46,870 nucleotides of DNA from Pseudomonadota bacterium (GCA_021795395.1 JAJYPN010000020.1:1-46870); one strand, 5' to 3'; counted from the stretch's first letter, positions 35,632-46,094 are shown. Notes: generated by a model not told the origin, from the sequence alone. Numbers and translations are program-made.

Positions 35632-36798
35632 TCAGTCATGATTATCCTCGCCGCCAAGCCGGGCGCGGATTTGTAGCGCCTGCGCCAGCGCCTTGTTCAA
35701 CGATGCGTCCAGACACGTGTAATGGCCCATTTTTCGTCCCGGGCGCGCGTTTTGTTTGCCATAGATATGAAGTTTCGTCTCGGGATGTTCCAACAGAGCC
35801 GCCCAGTTCGGCTGGCCGTTATCGTGCCAGACATCGCCGAGCAGATTGACCATGACGGCGGGAGTATGCTGTATCGTCGCGCCCAGCGGAAGGTTGCACA
35901 AGGTGCGCACCTGCATTTCAAACTGGCTGGAAAGACAGGCGTCGAGCGTAAAATGCCCGCTGTTATGCGGTCGAGGGGCGATTTCATTAACGAGCGGTTG
36001 GCCTCCGCCGACGATAAAAAACTCTACCGCCAGCACGCCGCAATAATCGAGCCGGGTCGCAATGGCCGCCGCCGTTTCCAGTGCTGCTTCGGCAAGCGCG
36101 CCGGAGACGCGGGCGGGCACGATGCTCATCGTCAGAATACCCGATTCATGGATATTTTCCGAGACCGGATAGCGCGCAATCTCTCCTGCTTTGTTGCGGC
36201 CCAGCACGACCGATAATTCGCATTCCAGCGCGAGCAAACTTTCGAGTACGCATATTTCGCCGCCCATCGCGGCAAACGCGGCACGGACTTGCGCCTCATC
36301 GCTAACCCGGGCCTGGCCTTTGCCGTCGTAGCCCATGCGGGATACCTTGAGGACGGCAGGGAAACCGATTTTGGCGCAAGCCGCCGCGATCTCGCCGGCT
36401 GTGTTTATGATCGCAAACGGCGCGGTGGCGAAGCCGTATCGCGTCAGCCATTGTTTTTCCGCTACGCGATCCTGAGCGATGCTAACTGCTGCGGCATCCG
36501 GTTTGACCGGCCGATGCGCGGCCAGATAATCGAGCGTAGCGGCGGGCACATTCTCGAATTCGGTAGTAATGGCGGCACACTGACTAGCCATTTGCTGCAG
36601 TGCGCCGGGGTCCCGATAATCGGCGAGCAGATGGACATCGGCAAGTTGTCCGGCGGGGCTTGCCGGATCGGGGTCGAGTACCATTACGCGATACCCCATC
36701 GTCCGCGCGGCTATGGTAAACATCCGACCCAATTGACCGCCGCCGAGCATGCCCAGGGTCGCGTCGGGCAGTATCGGTGCCGAAAACGTATCAGGCAT
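35632..36798 (-). CDS. purK: N5-carboxyaminoimidazole ribonucleotide synthase
   Basis: 388-residue ATP-grasp enzyme making N5-CAIR from AIR, bicarbonate and ATP. The N-terminal part has [15 protein letters not shown] and MVLDPDP; the ATP-grasp core has [17 protein letters not shown] and CVLESLL; the C-terminal part has [12 protein letters not shown] and [14 protein letters not shown]. Full length. Its start overlaps the end of purE by eight bases, so the two are translationally coupled in the order purE-purK, as is common. Confidence 0.96.
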   Translation of the reverse strand: MPDTFSAPILPDATLGMLGGGQLGRMFTIAARTMGYRVMVLDPDPASPAGQLADVHLLADYRDPGALQQMASQCAAITTEFENVPAATLDYLAAHRPVKPDAAAVSIAQDRVAEKQWLTRYGFATAPFAIINTAGEIAAACAKIGFPAVLKVSRMGYDGKGQARVSDEAQVRAAFAAMGGEICVLESLLALECELSVVLGRNKAGEIARYPVSENIHESGILTMSIVPARVSGALAEAALETAAAIATRLDYCGVLAVEFFIVGGGQPLVNEIAPRPHNSGHFTLDACLSSQFEMQVRTLCNLPLGATIQHTPAVMVNLLGDVWHDNGQPNWAALLEHPETKLHIYGKQNARPGRKMGHYTCLDASLNKALAQALQIRARLGGEDNHD

Positions 36799-37282
36799 CA
36801 GGCAGTCTCATATCCAGCACGGCTTGCGTCTGATCGTTGCGGAAAGCGGTCAGCTTGCGGGCGAAATCCGGCGACCCGGCAGCGAGCAAGGCAACGGCAA
36901 ACAATGCGGCATTTGCCGCTCCGGCTTCGCCTACGGCAAACGTGGCGACGGGAATTCCTTTGGGCATTTGCACGATGGATAACAGCGAATCGATGCCTTT
37001 GAGGTATTTCGACGGTACCGGTACGCCCAATACCGGCACGGGCGTTTTGGCTGCGAGCATACCGGGCAAATGCGCAGCGCCGCCGGCGCCAGCGATGATC
37101 GCGCGCAAACCGCGGGCTTCGGCATTGCTTGCATAGTCGAACAATAAGTCCGGCGTACGGTGCGCCGAGACAACGCGCGTTTCGAATGATGCGCCCAATG
37201 CTTTGAGCATGAGTGCAGCGTGCCGCATGACTTCCCAGTCGCTCTGGCTGCCCATGACTATGCCGATTTGCGGAGTATTCAT
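36791..37282 (-). CDS. purE: N5-CAIR mutase
   Basis: 163-residue class I PurE, which moves the carboxyl group of N5-CAIR to C4 to give CAIR. The family blocks [46 protein letters not shown] (in pieces) and [17 protein letters not shown] are all present, with the active-site His in SAHRTP. ATG 37282 is used; an in-frame TTG at 37297 adds five residues. The 166-bp gap to argB on the other strand is a divergent promoter region in which I cannot name clear boxes. Confidence 0.96.
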   Translation of the reverse strand: MNTPQIGIVMGSQSDWEVMRHAALMLKALGASFETRVVSAHRTPDLLFDYASNAEARGLRAIIAGAGGAAHLPGMLAAKTPVPVLGVPVPSKYLKGIDSLLSIVQMPKGIPVATFAVGEAGAANAALFAVALLAAGSPDFARKLTAFRNDQTQAVLDMRLPDA

Positions 37283-37400
37283 TGTTGGAGAGATCAATTA
37301 TGCCGAATACGCTATTTTAGCTGATTTGCAGGAAAAACACTGCTGTCGGCCATCTTCACGATGGGTTTGTGCGTGTTTTGCTACAGTTCGACTCGTTTGA

Positions 37401-38336
<936 letters not shown>

Positions 38337-38361
38337 TCTATCCTTCGTCGCAGCAAACGTC

Positions 38362-38913
38362 TCAGGCTGTCGGCGTGTCGTATTGCCGTGCCAAGGCGAC
38401 GTAATGGCGGGCGGAATAATAAAGATGGTCGATTTCTTCGGCGCACAACTGACGGACCGGTTTGGCGGGACGTCCCAGATATAAGAAACCGCTGCGCAGC
38501 ACGGATTTTTCCGCGACCAGACTGCCGGCGCCGAGCAGCGTTTCGGGTTCTATGACCGCGTTATCCATGACGAGGCTCCCCATCCCGATCAGACATGCAT
38601 CGCCGATCGTGCAGCCATGCAGAATCACGCCATGACCGACGGTGACATCGTCGCCGATGATCAGCGGCGCTCCTTGCGGATTTCGCGGACTCGCATGCGA
38701 GACGTGCAGTACACTGTTGTCCTGGATGTTGGTGCGTGCGCCGATACGGATGGCATGCACGTCGCCGCGCACAACGGCGCCGCACCAGACGGAACTGTCT
38801 GCGCCGACGGTGACGTCGCCGATGAGCAGGGCGCTGCCGTGTATCCACGACCCATCGGCAAGCTGCGGCATGCGATCGAGAAAAGGCTGAAGAGAAGAAA
38901 TTATCGCGTGCAT
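38362..38913 (-). CDS. Gamma-carbonic anhydrase-family protein (YrdA/PaaY type)
   Basis: 183-residue left-handed beta-helix protein with hexapeptide repeats (IGDVTVGADSSVWCGAVVRGDV and following). The three metal-ligand histidines expected for this group are present in LHVSHAS and the GHGVILHG stretch. The C-terminal helix (EEIDHLYYSARHYVALARQY) is normal for the family. Some members are active carbonic anhydrases, others are not, so activity is not claimed. In an autotroph it could help with bicarbonate supply, but its position next to argB gives no support for that. Confidence 0.9.
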   Translation of the reverse strand: MHAIISSLQPFLDRMPQLADGSWIHGSALLIGDVTVGADSSVWCGAVVRGDVHAIRIGARTNIQDNSVLHVSHASPRNPQGAPLIIGDDVTVGHGVILHGCTIGDACLIGMGSLVMDNAVIEPETLLGAGSLVAEKSVLRSGFLYLGRPAKPVRQLCAEEIDHLYYSARHYVALARQYDTPTA

Positions 38914-39067
38914 GGATATGCTTATCGTCTGTTAAAACAGGTATTATACAGAACTCCGGCGCCGACACTTTGCAGACGCTCCGGCAAGAATATTATCTGT
39001 AGGAATGACGCCGATCCGCGCGATCGCGGATATTCAACGCCCTGATCTGCTTATTTTAAAGAACGAT

Positions 39068-41095
39068 ATGACCATGAATCCTTTACTCGATTTTACCGGT
39101 TTGCCGCATTTCCGCGACATTGCCGCCGCGCACATTGCCCCGGCTATCGACCGGTTGCTGGCGGAAAACCAGGCATTGATCGCCGAATTGATAACTGCAC
39201 AGAGCGCTCCGACCTGGTCGGGTTTCGTGCAGCCGATGGTCGACGCCAACGAGCGTCTGTCGCGCGCGTGGGGAGTAGCGTCGCATTTGAACAATGTGAT
39301 GAACAACGCCGACTTGCGTGCCGCGTACAATGAAAATCTGCCCAAAATCACTCAGTATTACACCGCGCTGGCGCAAAATCAGGATTTGTACAAGCGTTTC
39401 AAGCAATTGAAGAACGCGCCCGATTTTCGTTCATTGACCGCCGAGCAACGGAAAATTATCGATAACGTATTGCGCGATTTCCGTTTGGGCGGAGCCGAAT
39501 TGGATGATCGCGACAAATTGCGTTTTCTGCAGATACAGGAAGAGCTGGCGCAACTCGGAGCAAAATTCGAAGAGAATCTGCTCGATGCCACCAATGCATT
39601 CAGCCTGTTGGTCGAATCCGCCGAGGCGTTGCAGGGTTTGCCCGAAGACGTTCTGCAAGTTGCTCGGGAAGCCGCGCAAAGCCAGGGGCAAAGCGGCTGG
39701 AAATTCACTCTGCACGCGCCTTCTTACCTGCCGTTCATGCAATATGCCGACAACAGGGCGCTGCGCGAGAAAATGTATCGCGCTTATGTCACCCGTGCGT
39801 CGGAATTCGGCCCTGCCGAACTCGATAACACCGGTTTGATCGAAAAAATCGTTGCCTTGCGCAATGATGCCGCATTGCTGCTGGGCTTTAACAACTATGC
39901 CGAGCTGTCGCTGGAGAACAAAATGGCGGAATCGCCGGAACAGGTGGATCGCTTTCTGCGTGACCTGGCACTGCGGGCAAAACCTTCGGCGGAACGCGAC
40001 CGCCAGGAATTGCAGCAGTTCGCCGCCGAACAGTTGGATTTGGCGGATTTGCAGGCTTGGGATATTCCTTACGCGAGCGAAAAGCTGAGAATCTCGCGCT
40101 ACGATTTTTCCGAGCAGGAGGTCAAGCAGTATTTTCCCGAGCCACAGGTCTTGTCCGGCATGTTCAGGCTGGTTCGCATTCTCTATGGGCTCGATATCCG
40201 GCGCGGCATGGCTGAAGTATGGCAGGATGAAGTCAAATTTTACGATATTTACGATGGTGAAGAGAAACGTATCGGGCAGTTTTATCTCGATCTGTACGCA
40301 CGCGAGCATAAACGCGGGGGTGCCTGGATGGACGACGCGCTGACGCGGCGGCGCACGGCGGATGGTATACAGACGCCGGTGGCGTATCTTACCTGCAATT
40401 TTTCCGCGCCGGTCGGCGATAAACCGGCTTTGTTTACCCATGATGAAGTCATTACGCTGTTTCATGAATTCGGTCATGGCCTGCATCATTTGCTCACCCA
40501 GGTCGAAGAGCTGGGTGTTTCCGGAATCAATGGGGTGGAATGGGACGCGGTAGAACTGCCTTCGCAGTTCATGGAGAACTTTTGCTGGGAATGGGAAGTT
40601 CTGATGCCCATGACCAGCCATGTCGAGCATAAACATCCTCTACCGAGAGAGTTATACGACAAAATGCTGGCGGCCCGGCAATTCCAGAGCGGCTTGCAGA
40701 CCTTGCGCCAGATAGAGTTCGCATTGTTCGATCTGCAATTGCACGACCAGAAATATAAGGGCGCACAGACGGCGCTGGAATTGCTGACAAAAATACGCCA
40801 GGAAATTGCCGTACTGATTCCGCCGGCATATAACCGTTTCCCCAATAATTTTTCACACATTTTTGCGGGCGGATATGCGGCGGGATATTATAGCTATAAA
40901 TGGGCCGAGGTTTTGTCGGCCGACGCGTATAGTTTGTTTGAAGACAATGGCATACTGTCTGCGGAAACGGGCGATCGTTTCCGGCGAGAAATATTGGCGG
41001 TAGGGGGAGCGCGATCGGCTCATGATTCGTTTGTTGCGTTTCGCGGACGCGAACCGAAGATCGACGCGCTATTGAGGCATAACGGCATGAACTGA
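39068..41095 (+). CDS. prlC: Oligopeptidase A
   Basis: 675-residue M3-family zinc metallopeptidase that degrades oligopeptides, including cleaved signal peptides, in the cytoplasm. The zinc motif HEFGH is at about residues 466-470 (LFHEFGHGLHHLL), with the third ligand expected in GVEWDAVELPSQFMENF. FAGGYAAGYYSYKWAEVLSAD (in pieces) is the C-terminal substrate region. ATG 39068 gives the family start MTMNPLLDFTGLP; the frame to 39005 is an unlikely extension. It is followed 13 bp later by the DUF4124-glutaredoxin gene. Confidence 0.96.
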   Translation: MTMNPLLDFTGLPHFRDIAAAHIAPAIDRLLAENQALIAELITAQSAPTWSGFVQPMVDANERLSRAWGVASHLNNVMNNADLRAAYNENLPKITQYYTALAQNQDLYKRFKQLKNAPDFRSLTAEQRKIIDNVLRDFRLGGAELDDRDKLRFLQIQEELAQLGAKFEENLLDATNAFSLLVESAEALQGLPEDVLQVAREAAQSQGQSGWKFTLHAPSYLPFMQYADNRALREKMYRAYVTRASEFGPAELDNTGLIEKIVALRNDAALLLGFNNYAELSLENKMAESPEQVDRFLRDLALRAKPSAERDRQELQQFAAEQLDLADLQAWDIPYASEKLRISRYDFSEQEVKQYFPEPQVLSGMFRLVRILYGLDIRRGMAEVWQDEVKFYDIYDGEEKRIGQFYLDLYAREHKRGGAWMDDALTRRRTADGIQTPVAYLTCNFSAPVGDKPALFTHDEVITLFHEFGHGLHHLLTQVEELGVSGINGVEWDAVELPSQFMENFCWEWEVLMPMTSHVEHKHPLPRELYDKMLAARQFQSGLQTLRQIEFALFDLQLHDQKYKGAQTALELLTKIRQEIAVLIPPAYNRFPNNFSHIFAGGYAAGYYSYKWAEVLSADAYSLFEDNGILSAETGDRFRREILAVGGARSAHDSFVAFRGREPKIDALLRHNGMN

Positions 41096-41108
41096 AGGGG
41101 AGAATGCT

Positions 41109-41627
41109 ATGCGTGCGAATGTCGCGGGGGGGATTTTGACGTTGGTACTCGTAAATGGCGTGATGGCTGCGGATTTTTATCGATGGGTGGATAAGGATGG
41201 CGTGGTGAATTATAGCGATGAAACGCCTGTGGGGCTGGTTACCAAACTTGAACAAAGAAAAATGTGGGCGAATGTCATCGATGGTCAGCCTTCCTATGCG
41301 CTCAAGATGGCTGCAACCAGAAACCCGGTCACGCTGTACGCGGGCGAATGCGGCCCGGTATGCGACAGTGCGCTGGCGCTGCTCAATAAACGCGGCATAC
41401 CTTATGCCCAGAAAGACCCGCAAACCAGCAAGGCCGATGCCGAGGCATTAAGCAAACTGCTGGGCGGCACGGCGTTACAGCTGCCGGTATTGCTGATTGG
41501 CACCAAACAGATCAAGGGATTCGAGGCCGGCCGCTGGAATGCGGCGCTGGATAAGGCAGGATACCCGAAAACGGCGGTGCCCGGAGATCGCGGGCCGATG
41601 CCCGATATGGCAAAAAAGAATCAATGA
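41109..41627 (+). CDS. DUF4124 and glutaredoxin-like fusion protein, exported
   Basis: 172-residue protein. An N-terminal signal peptide (ILTLVLVNGVMAA) is followed by a DUF4124 motif (DFYRWVDKDGVVNYSDETP, about 21-39) and then a glutaredoxin-like domain (about 74-155). The latter contains VTLYAGECGPVCDSALALL, with Cys as CxxxC rather than the usual CxxC, and a cis-Pro region QLPVLLIGTKQIKGF. It is probably periplasmic and thiol-active, but the partner is unknown. It overlaps xth by four bases (ATGA) and follows prlC closely, so all three may be co-transcribed. Confidence 0.85.
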   Translation: MRANVAGGILTLVLVNGVMAADFYRWVDKDGVVNYSDETPVGLVTKLEQRKMWANVIDGQPSYALKMAATRNPVTLYAGECGPVCDSALALLNKRGIPYAQKDPQTSKADAEALSKLLGGTALQLPVLLIGTKQIKGFEAGRWNAALDKAGYPKTAVPGDRGPMPDMAKKNQ

Positions 41628-42397
41628 AATTATCGACCTGGAATGTCAATTCACTCAAGGTGCGTTTGCCGCATCTATTGGATTGGTTGAGTTTGCGGCA
41701 GCCGGATGTGGTATGTCTGCAGGAAACCAAACTGGAGGACAGCAAGTTTCCGTATGACGCGATTACTGCCGCCGGTTATCACGTCGTTTTCAGCGGCCAG
41801 AAAACGTATAACGGCGTGGCGATATTAAGCCGTTGGCCGCTGCAAGACGCGGTCGTCGGCATCCCGGGCTGGGAGGATACGCAGCAGCGGGTGATCGCAG
41901 CCAGTACGAACGGCGTGCGTATCGTATGTGTGTATGTGCCTAACGGGCAAAGCACCGATTCAGACAAATTCCAGTATAAGCTTGCCTGGTTTCGCGCGTT
42001 GACCGCATATCTAGAGAAAGAGTTATTGCGCTGTCCTCATCTGGCCGTACTCGGCGATTTTAATGTCGCGCCTGCCGACGACGATGTGTACGATGCGGTA
42101 GCGTGGGGCGACGGCGTCCTTACGTCACCGGCGGAACGTTCGGCATTCGATGTCTTGCTTGCGCTGGGTTTGCACGACAGCTATGGCCTGTTTCAAAAAA
42201 CGGCAGGAACATATACCTGGTGGGATTATCGTATGGCGGCATTTCGACGCAATATGGGACTGCGCATCGACCATATCCTGGTCACCCCCGCGCTGGCGGG
42301 CTCGTGTATGGCGTGGGAAGTCGACAAGATGCCGAGAAAACTGGAACGGCCTTCCGATCATGCGCCGGTACTGGTGACTTTTAAACTTATCGGATAG
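41624..42397 (+). CDS. xth: Exodeoxyribonuclease III
   Basis: 257-residue AP endonuclease and 3'-5' exonuclease for base-excision repair. Conserved catalytic positions are visible: Asn7 (TWNVNSL), Glu34 (LQETKLED), the VPNG block, LGDFNVAPAD with the catalytic Asp and Asn, and the C-terminal DHAPVLVTF with the active-site His. It lacks large insertions and has normal length. Its start overlaps the upstream gene by four bases. Confidence 0.96.
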   Translation: MKLSTWNVNSLKVRLPHLLDWLSLRQPDVVCLQETKLEDSKFPYDAITAAGYHVVFSGQKTYNGVAILSRWPLQDAVVGIPGWEDTQQRVIAASTNGVRIVCVYVPNGQSTDSDKFQYKLAWFRALTAYLEKELLRCPHLAVLGDFNVAPADDDVYDAVAWGDGVLTSPAERSAFDVLLALGLHDSYGLFQKTAGTYTWWDYRMAAFRRNMGLRIDHILVTPALAGSCMAWEVDKMPRKLERPSDHAPVLVTFKLIG

Positions 42398-42404
42398 TCA
42401 ATAG

Positions 42405-42869
42405 TTATTTACCGATTAGTGTTCGACCTCGTTGTAAAAATATGTCGGCGAGTTCGTCGTTGATTGTGAGCTTGATCAGTTTTCTGCACGCCAGCAATGC
42501 GTCATCCAGCGCTTCGGGAGTTCCGTCCGCGTCTTCGATCTTTTTGATGACGCGATTGGCATTGTTGCCCAGCACTTCCCTGGCCAGATTGGCCAGCTTG
42601 ACTTTCAGCAATAAACCCGCGCCGCCGGTCTGGCTGACTTCGCCCTGTATGGTCGAAATATCGTCATGGATCAATTCGAGGGCATACAGTTCCTTGAGCA
42701 CCGCCACGACATCGCTGACCCAGAAAACTTTTCTGGCGATGTTCGCTACGGAAGTTTTGCCGTCAACAACGAGCAGCGCCCTGCGATGATTGGCGGAAAT
42801 TTCATGACTATGGCTATGCGCGATTTCCTCACCCTTGGCGGTGCGGAATAGAATTAAATCTGGACGCAT
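42405..42869 (-). CDS. Hypothetical protein, possible winged-helix-like N-terminal domain
   Basis: 154-residue soluble protein with no signal peptide or membrane segment. The N-terminal half (about 20-70; ANHRRALLVVDGKTSVANIARKVF, VAVLKELYALELI) has the helix-turn spacing of a small winged-helix domain like those in output modules of signalling proteins. The C-terminal half (about 85-154; EVLGNNANRVIKKIEDA, ALLACRKLIKLTINDELADIFLQRG) is helical, with similarity in pattern only. No firm family is recognised. It is the second gene of a two-gene unit with the membrane protein at 42883-43182 and converges with xth. Confidence 0.7.
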   Translation of the reverse strand: MRPDLILFRTAKGEEIAHSHSHEISANHRRALLVVDGKTSVANIARKVFWVSDVVAVLKELYALELIHDDISTIQGEVSQTGGAGLLLKVKLANLAREVLGNNANRVIKKIEDADGTPEALDDALLACRKLIKLTINDELADIFLQRGRTLIGK

Positions 42870-42882
42870 GACTTACTCCGGC

Positions 42883-43182
42883 TTATTCGGTGAGCTCACG
42901 AATAATATTAAAAATCAGACGGACAGTGACAACGACGTAAATAGCGCCGAACAGGAAAATCAGCGATACCACCAGCCGCAATATATCTTCGGGCAACTGG
43001 TCGAAAAACGGCGTGGTCAAAAATCCCAGGGTAAACAAGGTAACCAGAATAGTGAGGAAATTCCACTGTTTGCCGACCATCCCGCCCGGAATGCTGGATT
43101 TGAGCGAGAGCGCCAGATACAGACAGTAGAACATGATCAGGATGGCAGAAAAATTAAGGATGGTAGAAAGATTAAAGTCCAC
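42883..43182 (-). CDS. Small integral membrane protein of unknown function
   Basis: 99-residue protein with three predicted membrane helices: FSAILIMFYCLYLAL, ILVTLFTLGFLTTPFF and LRLVVSLIFLFGAIYVVVTVRLIF. No enzyme motif is seen. A GTG at 43182 is preferred because GGAG lies six bases upstream; the TTG at 43194 is part of the ribosome-binding region. It is followed after 13 bp by the hypothetical gene at 42405-42869, so the two probably act together. Function unknown. Confidence 0.7.
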   Translation of the reverse strand: MDFNLSTILNFSAILIMFYCLYLALSLKSSIPGGMVGKQWNFLTILVTLFTLGFLTTPFFDQLPEDILRLVVSLIFLFGAIYVVVTVRLIFNIIRELTE

Positions 43183-43275
43183 TGGCGTCTCCAATTTTGT
43201 TTTTTATTTAGAAGGGCATTCTACTACGTAATCATACTGTAGCAATACTATAATTACCAGACGTCAAGCTTTGTG

Positions 43276-44328
43276 CTAATTCAGCTTTACGCCTAACGCA
43301 TGCCCTATATAAAAGCTCGCTGCGCCGGCAGCACCTCCGATCAACAGCATGCGCAGGCCTCCTGCCAGAGCATGGCGTCCGGTGAACAGGCTGATGCTGG
43401 TTCCTACCATGAATAAGGCAGCGGCGGTGACCAGTATGACTTCGGTCAGGGTATCGCGTTGCTGTCCGAATAATAAAGGCAGGAGCGGTATGGCCGCTCC
43501 CACGCAAAATGCCAGGAATGAAGATAATGCTGCACTCCACGGGGAATCCAGTTCGTTAGGATTAAGCCCCAGCTCTTCGCGCGCCAGCATATCAAGTGCC
43601 CGATCGGGGTCAGCGATCAATTTTTTCGCGGCGCGTCGGGCTTCGTCTTCGTTCATGCCTTTCGCTACATAAATCAGGGCAACTTCGGCTTCCTCTTCTT
43701 CCGGATATTGCGTTAATTCTTCCCGTTCCAGTTCGATTTGATGTTCATACATTTCGCGTTGCGAACGAACCGATACATATTCTCCCGAAGCCATGGAAAA
43801 TGCTCCCGCCAGCAAACCGGCTAGACCGGCGATCAGTACGATGCGGTTTTGTCCGCCCAGAGTGGCTCCCGACATCCCCATGATCAGGCTTGCATTGGAA
43901 ATCAGTCCGTCATTGATGCCGAAAACGGCGGCCCGCAGATTGAGATGACCGCTTATTTGATGATGCTGTCCGATATCTTCGACCTTGTCGGGAATAGGAT
44001 GGTGATCGGGCGCATTCCGCGTATAAATACCCATGCCGCGGATTTTCATCGCGGAAAGTATGGGTTTTAGCGTATGCAGTCCCAGAGTGCGTATCAGCAG
44101 TACGACCAGACGACTGCGCAAATCGGGCCGGTAATGCAACATCGGCGGAGGGGTGGATTGGTGCAATCTTGTTTCCCATATTGCCGCCTGTTTATCGGCT
44201 GCCTCAGCCAGTTCGAAAAATAAATGCCGACGCACGGCATCGGTTTCGGCTTCGGCAATAATGCGATACAGATAGGCTGAGCGTTTTTCTTCTCTCCAGC
44301 CGTCGTAGGCATGGTGATGGTCGGCCAT
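43276..44328 (-). CDS. VIT1/CCC1-family metal transporter with ferritin-like N-terminal helices
   Basis: 350-residue membrane protein. The C-terminal half is a VIT/CCC1 iron or manganese transporter with several membrane helices: LRAAVFGINDGLISNASLIMGMSGA (in pieces; its Asp is conserved), LLAGAFSMASGEYVSV and three more near the end. Before it lies a cytoplasmic region of about 150 residues whose first part (YLYRIIAEAETDAVRRHLFFELAEAADKQA) resembles one helix pair of a rubrerythrin/ferritin-like domain, with only part of the di-iron ligands evident. MbfA-type fusions export iron. The start ATG 44328 has AAGGA at proper spacing; it is ten bases after yifB. Confidence 0.82.
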   Translation of the reverse strand: MADHHHAYDGWREEKRSAYLYRIIAEAETDAVRRHLFFELAEAADKQAAIWETRLHQSTPPPMLHYRPDLRSRLVVLLIRTLGLHTLKPILSAMKIRGMGIYTRNAPDHHPIPDKVEDIGQHHQISGHLNLRAAVFGINDGLISNASLIMGMSGATLGGQNRIVLIAGLAGLLAGAFSMASGEYVSVRSQREMYEHQIELEREELTQYPEEEEAEVALIYVAKGMNEDEARRAAKKLIADPDRALDMLAREELGLNPNELDSPWSAALSSFLAFCVGAAIPLLPLLFGQQRDTLTEVILVTAAALFMVGTSISLFTGRHALAGGLRMLLIGGAAGAASFYIGHALGVKLN

Positions 44329-44338
44329 AGTCATTTCC

Positions 44339-45835
44339 TTATAATTGCGCCAGTCGCCGGTACTGGATCGCTTCGCCGATATGCTGGCTGCCGATATCCG
44401 TAGCACCGGCAAGGTCTGCGATGGTGCGCGCGATCCTGAGTATGCGATGATAAGCGCGAGCAGACAAGTTGAGCCGGCTGATAGCCGATTTCAGTAGCGT
44501 AATCCCGGCGGTATCCGGCAGGCAATATTCTTCCGTTTCCTTGCTGGACAATGCCTGATTGGCTTTTCCCTGACGGTGCAATTGTATTTGCCGGCAACCG
44601 GCGACGCGTTGCCGTATTCGCGCGCTTGCCTCACCGCCGGCAGGGCCGAGCAACTCATGCTGTGCAGGCGTCGTCACTTCGATCTGGATATCGATGCGAT
44701 CGAGCAGCGGACCCGATAATTTGCCGCGATATCGCGCGATCCGGTCCGGAGTACAGCGGCATTTCCCTGTAGGGTGTCCGAGGTATCCGCAAGGGCAGGG
44801 ATTCATTGCGGCGATCAACTGGAAGCGGGCGGGAAAATCGACCTGCCGGCTGGCGCGAGAAATCGTGATCGCTCCCGATTCCAGCGGTTCGCGCAATACT
44901 TCCAGCACCGCGCGCGGAAATTCGGGCAATTCGTCCAGAAATAAAATACCGTGATGCGCCAGAGAAATTTCTCCCGGACGGGGATTGCTGCCGCCACCGG
45001 CCATGGCTGCGGCGGATGCGGTATGGTGCGGATTGCGGTAAGGGCGGCGACGCCAATATTCCGGGCGGAAATTGCCGTTCAGGGATAACAGCGCGGCGGA
45101 TTCTACTGCTTCCTGCTCGCTCATTTCCGGCAATATGCCCGGGATTCGGCTGGCCAGCATCGATTTCCCCGTTCCGGGCGGACCGGACATCAATACCGAA
45201 TGAGCGCCTGCGGCGGCGACTTCCAGTGCGCGTTTGACGGAAGCGTGGCCTTTGACTTCGTTAAAATCGGGATAGCCGGACGCCATCGGTTGGGACAGCG
45301 CCGGTGCTTGTGCCGAGAGCGGCGCTATTCCGGTCAGATGGCCGCATACCGCAAGCAGTGAAGACGCAGCATAGATTTCGGCACGATTCACCAGCGCGGC
45401 TTCGGCTCCATTGGCTGCCGGCAAAACAAAGGCACGGCCGCTTCGTGTGACCCCCAGCGTCATCGCCAATGCCCCTCGTATCGGACGCAGTTCGCCGGTT
45501 AATGCCAATTCACCGGCAAAATCGTATTTTGCGAGCGGAGCAGCGGGAATCTGACCCGAAGCGGCAAGTATCCCCAAGGCGATCGGCAAATCGAAACGGC
45601 CGGATTCCTTGGGTAAATCGGCGGGAGCGAGATTGACGGTGATGCGGCTGACGGGAAACTCGAAATGCGAATTCTGAATGGCGGCACGTACCCTGTCGCG
45701 CGCTTCCTTTACTTCGGTTTCCGGCAAACCCACTATGGTGAAACTTGGCAAACCATTCGCCAGATGCGCTTCAACCATGACTTCCGGCGCACTCATGCCG
45801 GTCAGCGCCCGACTATGCAATACCGCTATGCCCAT
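44339..45835 (-). CDS. comM: YifB/ComM-family Mg-chelatase-like AAA+ ATPase
   Basis: 498-residue protein with an N-terminal Lon-like S5-fold domain (about 1-170; ANGLPSFTIVGLPETEVKEARDRVRAAI in pieces) and a Mg-chelatase-like AAA+ domain with Walker A GPPGTGKS (about 218-225) and Walker B GILFLDELPEF. A cysteine-rich zinc-type element (NPCPCGYLGH...CRCTPD) follows, as usual in this family. ComM homologues act as hexameric helicases in branch migration during natural transformation. Whether this organism is competent cannot be told. It is four bases after ubiK. Confidence 0.93.
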   Translation of the reverse strand: MGIAVLHSRALTGMSAPEVMVEAHLANGLPSFTIVGLPETEVKEARDRVRAAIQNSHFEFPVSRITVNLAPADLPKESGRFDLPIALGILAASGQIPAAPLAKYDFAGELALTGELRPIRGALAMTLGVTRSGRAFVLPAANGAEAALVNRAEIYAASSLLAVCGHLTGIAPLSAQAPALSQPMASGYPDFNEVKGHASVKRALEVAAAGAHSVLMSGPPGTGKSMLASRIPGILPEMSEQEAVESAALLSLNGNFRPEYWRRRPYRNPHHTASAAAMAGGGSNPRPGEISLAHHGILFLDELPEFPRAVLEVLREPLESGAITISRASRQVDFPARFQLIAAMNPCPCGYLGHPTGKCRCTPDRIARYRGKLSGPLLDRIDIQIEVTTPAQHELLGPAGGEASARIRQRVAGCRQIQLHRQGKANQALSSKETEEYCLPDTAGITLLKSAISRLNLSARAYHRILRIARTIADLAGATDIGSQHIGEAIQYRRLAQL

Positions 45836-45839
45836 AGGC

Positions 45840-46094
45840 TCAGGCGAGAGGAGTCGGCTTCATCATTTGTTCGAGTTCGGAGATACGGGTTTCGAGCAGG
45901 ATGAGCTGTTCTCTGGTCCGCAGCAGAACCTCCTGCTGTACTTCAAATTCTTCTCTGGTGACGATGTCCATTTTTTGCAAGGCGCTTTGCAACAAGGCCC
46001 GCAAATTATGTTCCAGGTCCTTGATGGGGCCATGATTAAGCGTTTGGCTGATTTTATCGCCCAGATCATCGATTAATTTTTGATTGAGCAGCAT
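45840..46094 (-). CDS. ubiK: Ubiquinone biosynthesis accessory factor UbiK
   Basis: 84-residue small coiled-coil protein (YqiC/BMFP type) that assists aerobic ubiquinone synthesis with UbiJ. A first amphipathic helix (LLNQKLIDDLGDKISQTL) is followed by DIVTREEFEVQQEVLLRTREQLILLE, the conserved coiled-coil. Length and pattern are typical. It is followed immediately by yifB. The porin gene starts in the opposite direction 409 bp away. Confidence 0.93.
   Translation of the reverse strand: MLLNQKLIDDLGDKISQTLNHGPIKDLEHNLRALLQSALQKMDIVTREEFEVQQEVLLRTREQLILLETRISELEQMMKPTPLA

Noticed and set aside
39431..40636. 401-codon open frame antisense to prlC
   Set aside because: It lies wholly within the clearly coding prlC, has no recognisable motif and has a composition typical of antisense shadows.
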